Source of the DNA: JANXQE01 sp035294005
GTDB lineage: Bacteria > Verrucomicrobiota > Verrucomicrobiia > Limisphaerales > UBA8199
Direction: 5' to 3'
Assembly: GCA_035294005.1 (NCBI GenBank)
Contig: DATGLT010000061.1
Span: 1 to 16,471 of the forward strand
Length of the DNA stretch: 16,471 bases
Shown here: positions 14,992-16,471 of the stretch, in pieces
How positions within the stretch are numbered: position 1 is the stretch's first letter
Layout of the letters: each line of letters starts with the position of its first letter
Made by a program: the position numbers and the translations under genes
Notes under the pieces: model-generated
Seen by the model: only the letters and a program-made list of their open reading frames with translations
What the model was told of the DNA's origin: nothing
Databases searched by the model: none

Positions 14992-15025
14992 ACGGCCGGC
15001 CTCACGCGGGGCCGGCCGTTTGCGT
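14992..15025 (+). terminator. Terminator of the oxidoreductase gene
   Basis: ACGGCCGGCC (14992-15001) pairs perfectly with GGCCGGCCGT (15010-15019), 8-nt loop, followed by TTGCGTTT. It separates this gene from lpxC-fabZ. Confidence 0.85.
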
Positions 15026-15097
15026 TTAATACGCCGCTCGGGGCGATGCCGCCGCGCTGAGCGGCCGGAGTGATCGCTTGCCAATCCTTGAGCGGGT

Positions 15098-16447
15098 TTG
15101 TTTAATGCGCGCGTGTTGCAGCAGCAAACCATAAACGGACCGGCCAGCTTCTCGGGCATCGGTTTGCACAGCGGCAACCGGGTGACCATGACCTTCCTTC
15201 CGGCGCCGCCCAACTCCGGAATCCGGTTTCGGCGCGTGGACCTCGACGGAAAGCCGGAAATCGAGGCCCGGGTTGAGAATGTGTCCGAAACCAATCGCTC
15301 GACCACACTGGCCAAAGGCAACACCCGCATTCACACGGTCGAACACGTGCTCGCCACATTCGCGGGATTCGGGATCGACAATGCGGTTGTCGAGTTGGAT
15401 GCCAACGAACCGCCCGTCGGCGACGGCAGCGCACGGGAGTATTGCAAAATGATCGAGGCCACGGGCATCGTCCCGCAGGACGAGCGCCGCGAGGTTTACG
15501 AAATCAAGGCGCCCATTGAGCTGGAGATGGGCGAGACGGTCATGACTCTTTTCCCTCATGAGAATTTCAAGGTAAGCTGCACCAGTTCGGATCGGGAGGG
15601 AAGGTTCACGCAATTCTACAGCACGGAAGTCTCAGCTAAGACCTGGGAAAAAGAGCTCTCGCACGCGCGGACGTTTTGTTTTTACGAAGAGATCGAATTC
15701 CTGATCAAGAACGGCTTGATCAAGGGCGGGAGCCTCGAGAACGCGGTCGTGATACGGGATGACGCGGTACTGACGACGGAGCCGCTGCGTTACCCGGACG
15801 AATTCGTGCGCCATAAGATGCTGGACATCCTGGGCGACCTTTCATTGCTCGGCCGGCCGGTGCATGGGCACCTGATTGCCGTCAAGCCAAGCCATGCCGC
15901 CAATTGCGAATTGGTGCGCCGCATAGCGGCCCAGATGCGCAAGCCACAGACATTTGGCCCCCCGCCGCGAGGGGGGCGTGAAGCTCAGGCTATTCTTGGA
16001 CCGGGAATGGAATTGCCGGCGCAGCTCGATACCGAAGCCGTGATGCGGGTTCTGCCGCATCGATTTCCATTCCTGATGGTCGACAGAATCGCCAAGATCG
16101 ACGGCAACCATATCGTCGGCGTCAAAGGCGTCACGGTCAATGAACCATACTTCCAAGGCCATTTCCCCGGTCATCCGATTATGCCGGGCGTGCTTCAGCT
16201 CGAGGCCATGGCCCAGGTCGCAGGCATCCTGATGCTGCGCCTGGCGGAGAACGCCGGCCAAATCGCTTATTTTATGTCCGCCGAGGACGTGAAATGGCGC
16301 AAGCCCGTCCTGCCGGGAGATACCCTCACGATCGAAGTTGAGATGACCAAGATGCGGGGCAAACTCGGCAAAGCCAAAGGCACCTGCAAAGTCCAGGGCG
16401 AAATTGTCAGCGAAGCTGTCGTGACTTTCATTCTGCGTGAAGCCTGA
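15098..16447 (+). CDS. lpxC/fabZ: Bifunctional LpxC-FabZ: UDP-3-O-acyl-GlcNAc deacetylase / 3-hydroxyacyl-ACP dehydratase
   Basis: 449 residues. The N-terminal ~300 are LpxC, the committed step of lipid A synthesis in the cytoplasm: zinc ligands His79 (HTVEH), His239 and Asp243 (HKMLDILGD), with Lys240, Asp247 and His266 matching the E. coli active site. After a ~25-residue Pro/Gly-rich linker, residues ~307-449 are FabZ: LPHRFPFLMVD, catalytic His355 (GHFPGHPIMPG) and Glu369 (QLEAMAQ). The fusion is known from Bacteroidetes, Chlorobi and PVC bacteria and links the two users of hydroxyacyl-ACP. An in-frame TGA at 15089 limits the start to TTG 15098 or GTG 15113; the latter gives MLQQQTING, closer to usual LpxC length. 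The ATG at 15104 is out of frame. Further lipid A genes may follow beyond the window. Confidence 0.95.
   Translation: MFNARVLQQQTINGPASFSGIGLHSGNRVTMTFLPAPPNSGIRFRRVDLDGKPEIEARVENVSETNRSTTLAKGNTRIHTVEHVLATFAGFGIDNAVVELDANEPPVGDGSAREYCKMIEATGIVPQDERREVYEIKAPIELEMGETVMTLFPHENFKVSCTSSDREGRFTQFYSTEVSAKTWEKELSHARTFCFYEEIEFLIKNGLIKGGSLENAVVIRDDAVLTTEPLRYPDEFVRHKMLDILGDLSLLGRPVHGHLIAVKPSHAANCELVRRIAAQMRKPQTFGPPPRGGREAQAILGPGMELPAQLDTEAVMRVLPHRFPFLMVDRIAKIDGNHIVGVKGVTVNEPYFQGHFPGHPIMPGVLQLEAMAQVAGILMLRLAENAGQIAYFMSAEDVKWRKPVLPGDTLTIEVEMTKMRGKLGKAKGTCKVQGEIVSEAVVTFILREA
15957..15977. repeat. GC hairpin inside the LpxC-FabZ linker
   Basis: GCCCCCC (15957-15963) and GGGGGGC (15971-15977) pair perfectly over a 7-nt loop and encode GPPPRGG in the interdomain linker. 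It could slow ribosomes between the two domains; this is inference only. Confidence 0.5.
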
Positions 16448-16456
16448 AGCCGTAAC

Positions 16457-16469
16457 GGCCCACCGGGCC
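16457..16469. terminator. Hairpin after lpxC-fabZ (cut by window end)
   Basis: GGCCC/GGGCC with a 3-nt loop begins 10 nt after the stop. Whether a T tract follows cannot be seen. Confidence 0.3.
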
Positions 16470-16471
16470 TG

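Overview
The window reads as a chromosomal piece of a Gram-negative member of the PVC group, most likely a Verrucomicrobiota lineage close to Pedosphaera/Limisphaera. This is inferred from the gene mix, not from a marker gene. The mix is a fused LpxC-FabZ lipid A/fatty acid enzyme, a Tat-exported Gfo/Idh/MocA oxidoreductase, an FG-GAP plus SUMF1 secreted protein, and a run of very short, near-identical type IV pilin-like (pseudopilin) paralogues. No tRNA, rRNA, insertion sequence or CRISPR array is visible.

Layout. Positions 1-433 are non-coding apart from a terminator hairpin for a gene left of the window, and end in a structured leader. 434-808 is pilin-like gene 1. 1048-4008 is a 13-helix membrane sulfatase-fold transferase (LtaS/OpgB-like), convergent with a minus-strand GT39/ArnT-like glycosyltransferase carrying C-terminal TPRs (4122-6161). 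A 371-nt divergent intergenic region then leads into three more pilin-like genes (6533-6886, 7116-7469, 7797-8153), each followed by its own hairpin terminator, so each is probably monocistronic. 8299-11243 is a two-gene signalling operon: a membrane histidine kinase and a REC-PP2C (RsbU-like) response regulator. A secreted FG-GAP/SUMF1 protein (11303-13471), the Tat oxidoreductase (13642-14970) and lpxC-fabZ (15098-16447) complete the window.

Main discovery candidate: the 5' leaders of pilin-like genes 1, 3 and 4 share a compact RNA architecture. An outer helix P1 encloses a helix P2 and a third helix P3 that crosses P2, an H-type pseudoknot. The three copies differ by compensatory base changes in all three helices, the hallmark of a selected RNA structure. 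Genes 2, 3 and 4 have sigma-54-type -24/-12 elements (GG-N10-GC), and the predicted start sites fall at or within about 2 nt of the 5' edge of P1 in copies 3 and 4. Upstream of gene 2 lies a cluster of TGTC/GACA half-sites resembling the published Pseudomonas PilR recognition element. Together these suggest a sigma-54/PilR-type pilin regulon with an added post-transcriptional layer in the leader. I do not recognise the RNA as a known class and cannot search Rfam here.

The genes do not form one pathway. The common theme is the cell envelope and its surface: pilins, an envelope transferase, a lipid-linked glycosyltransferase, lipid A synthesis, secreted proteins and a sensor system.
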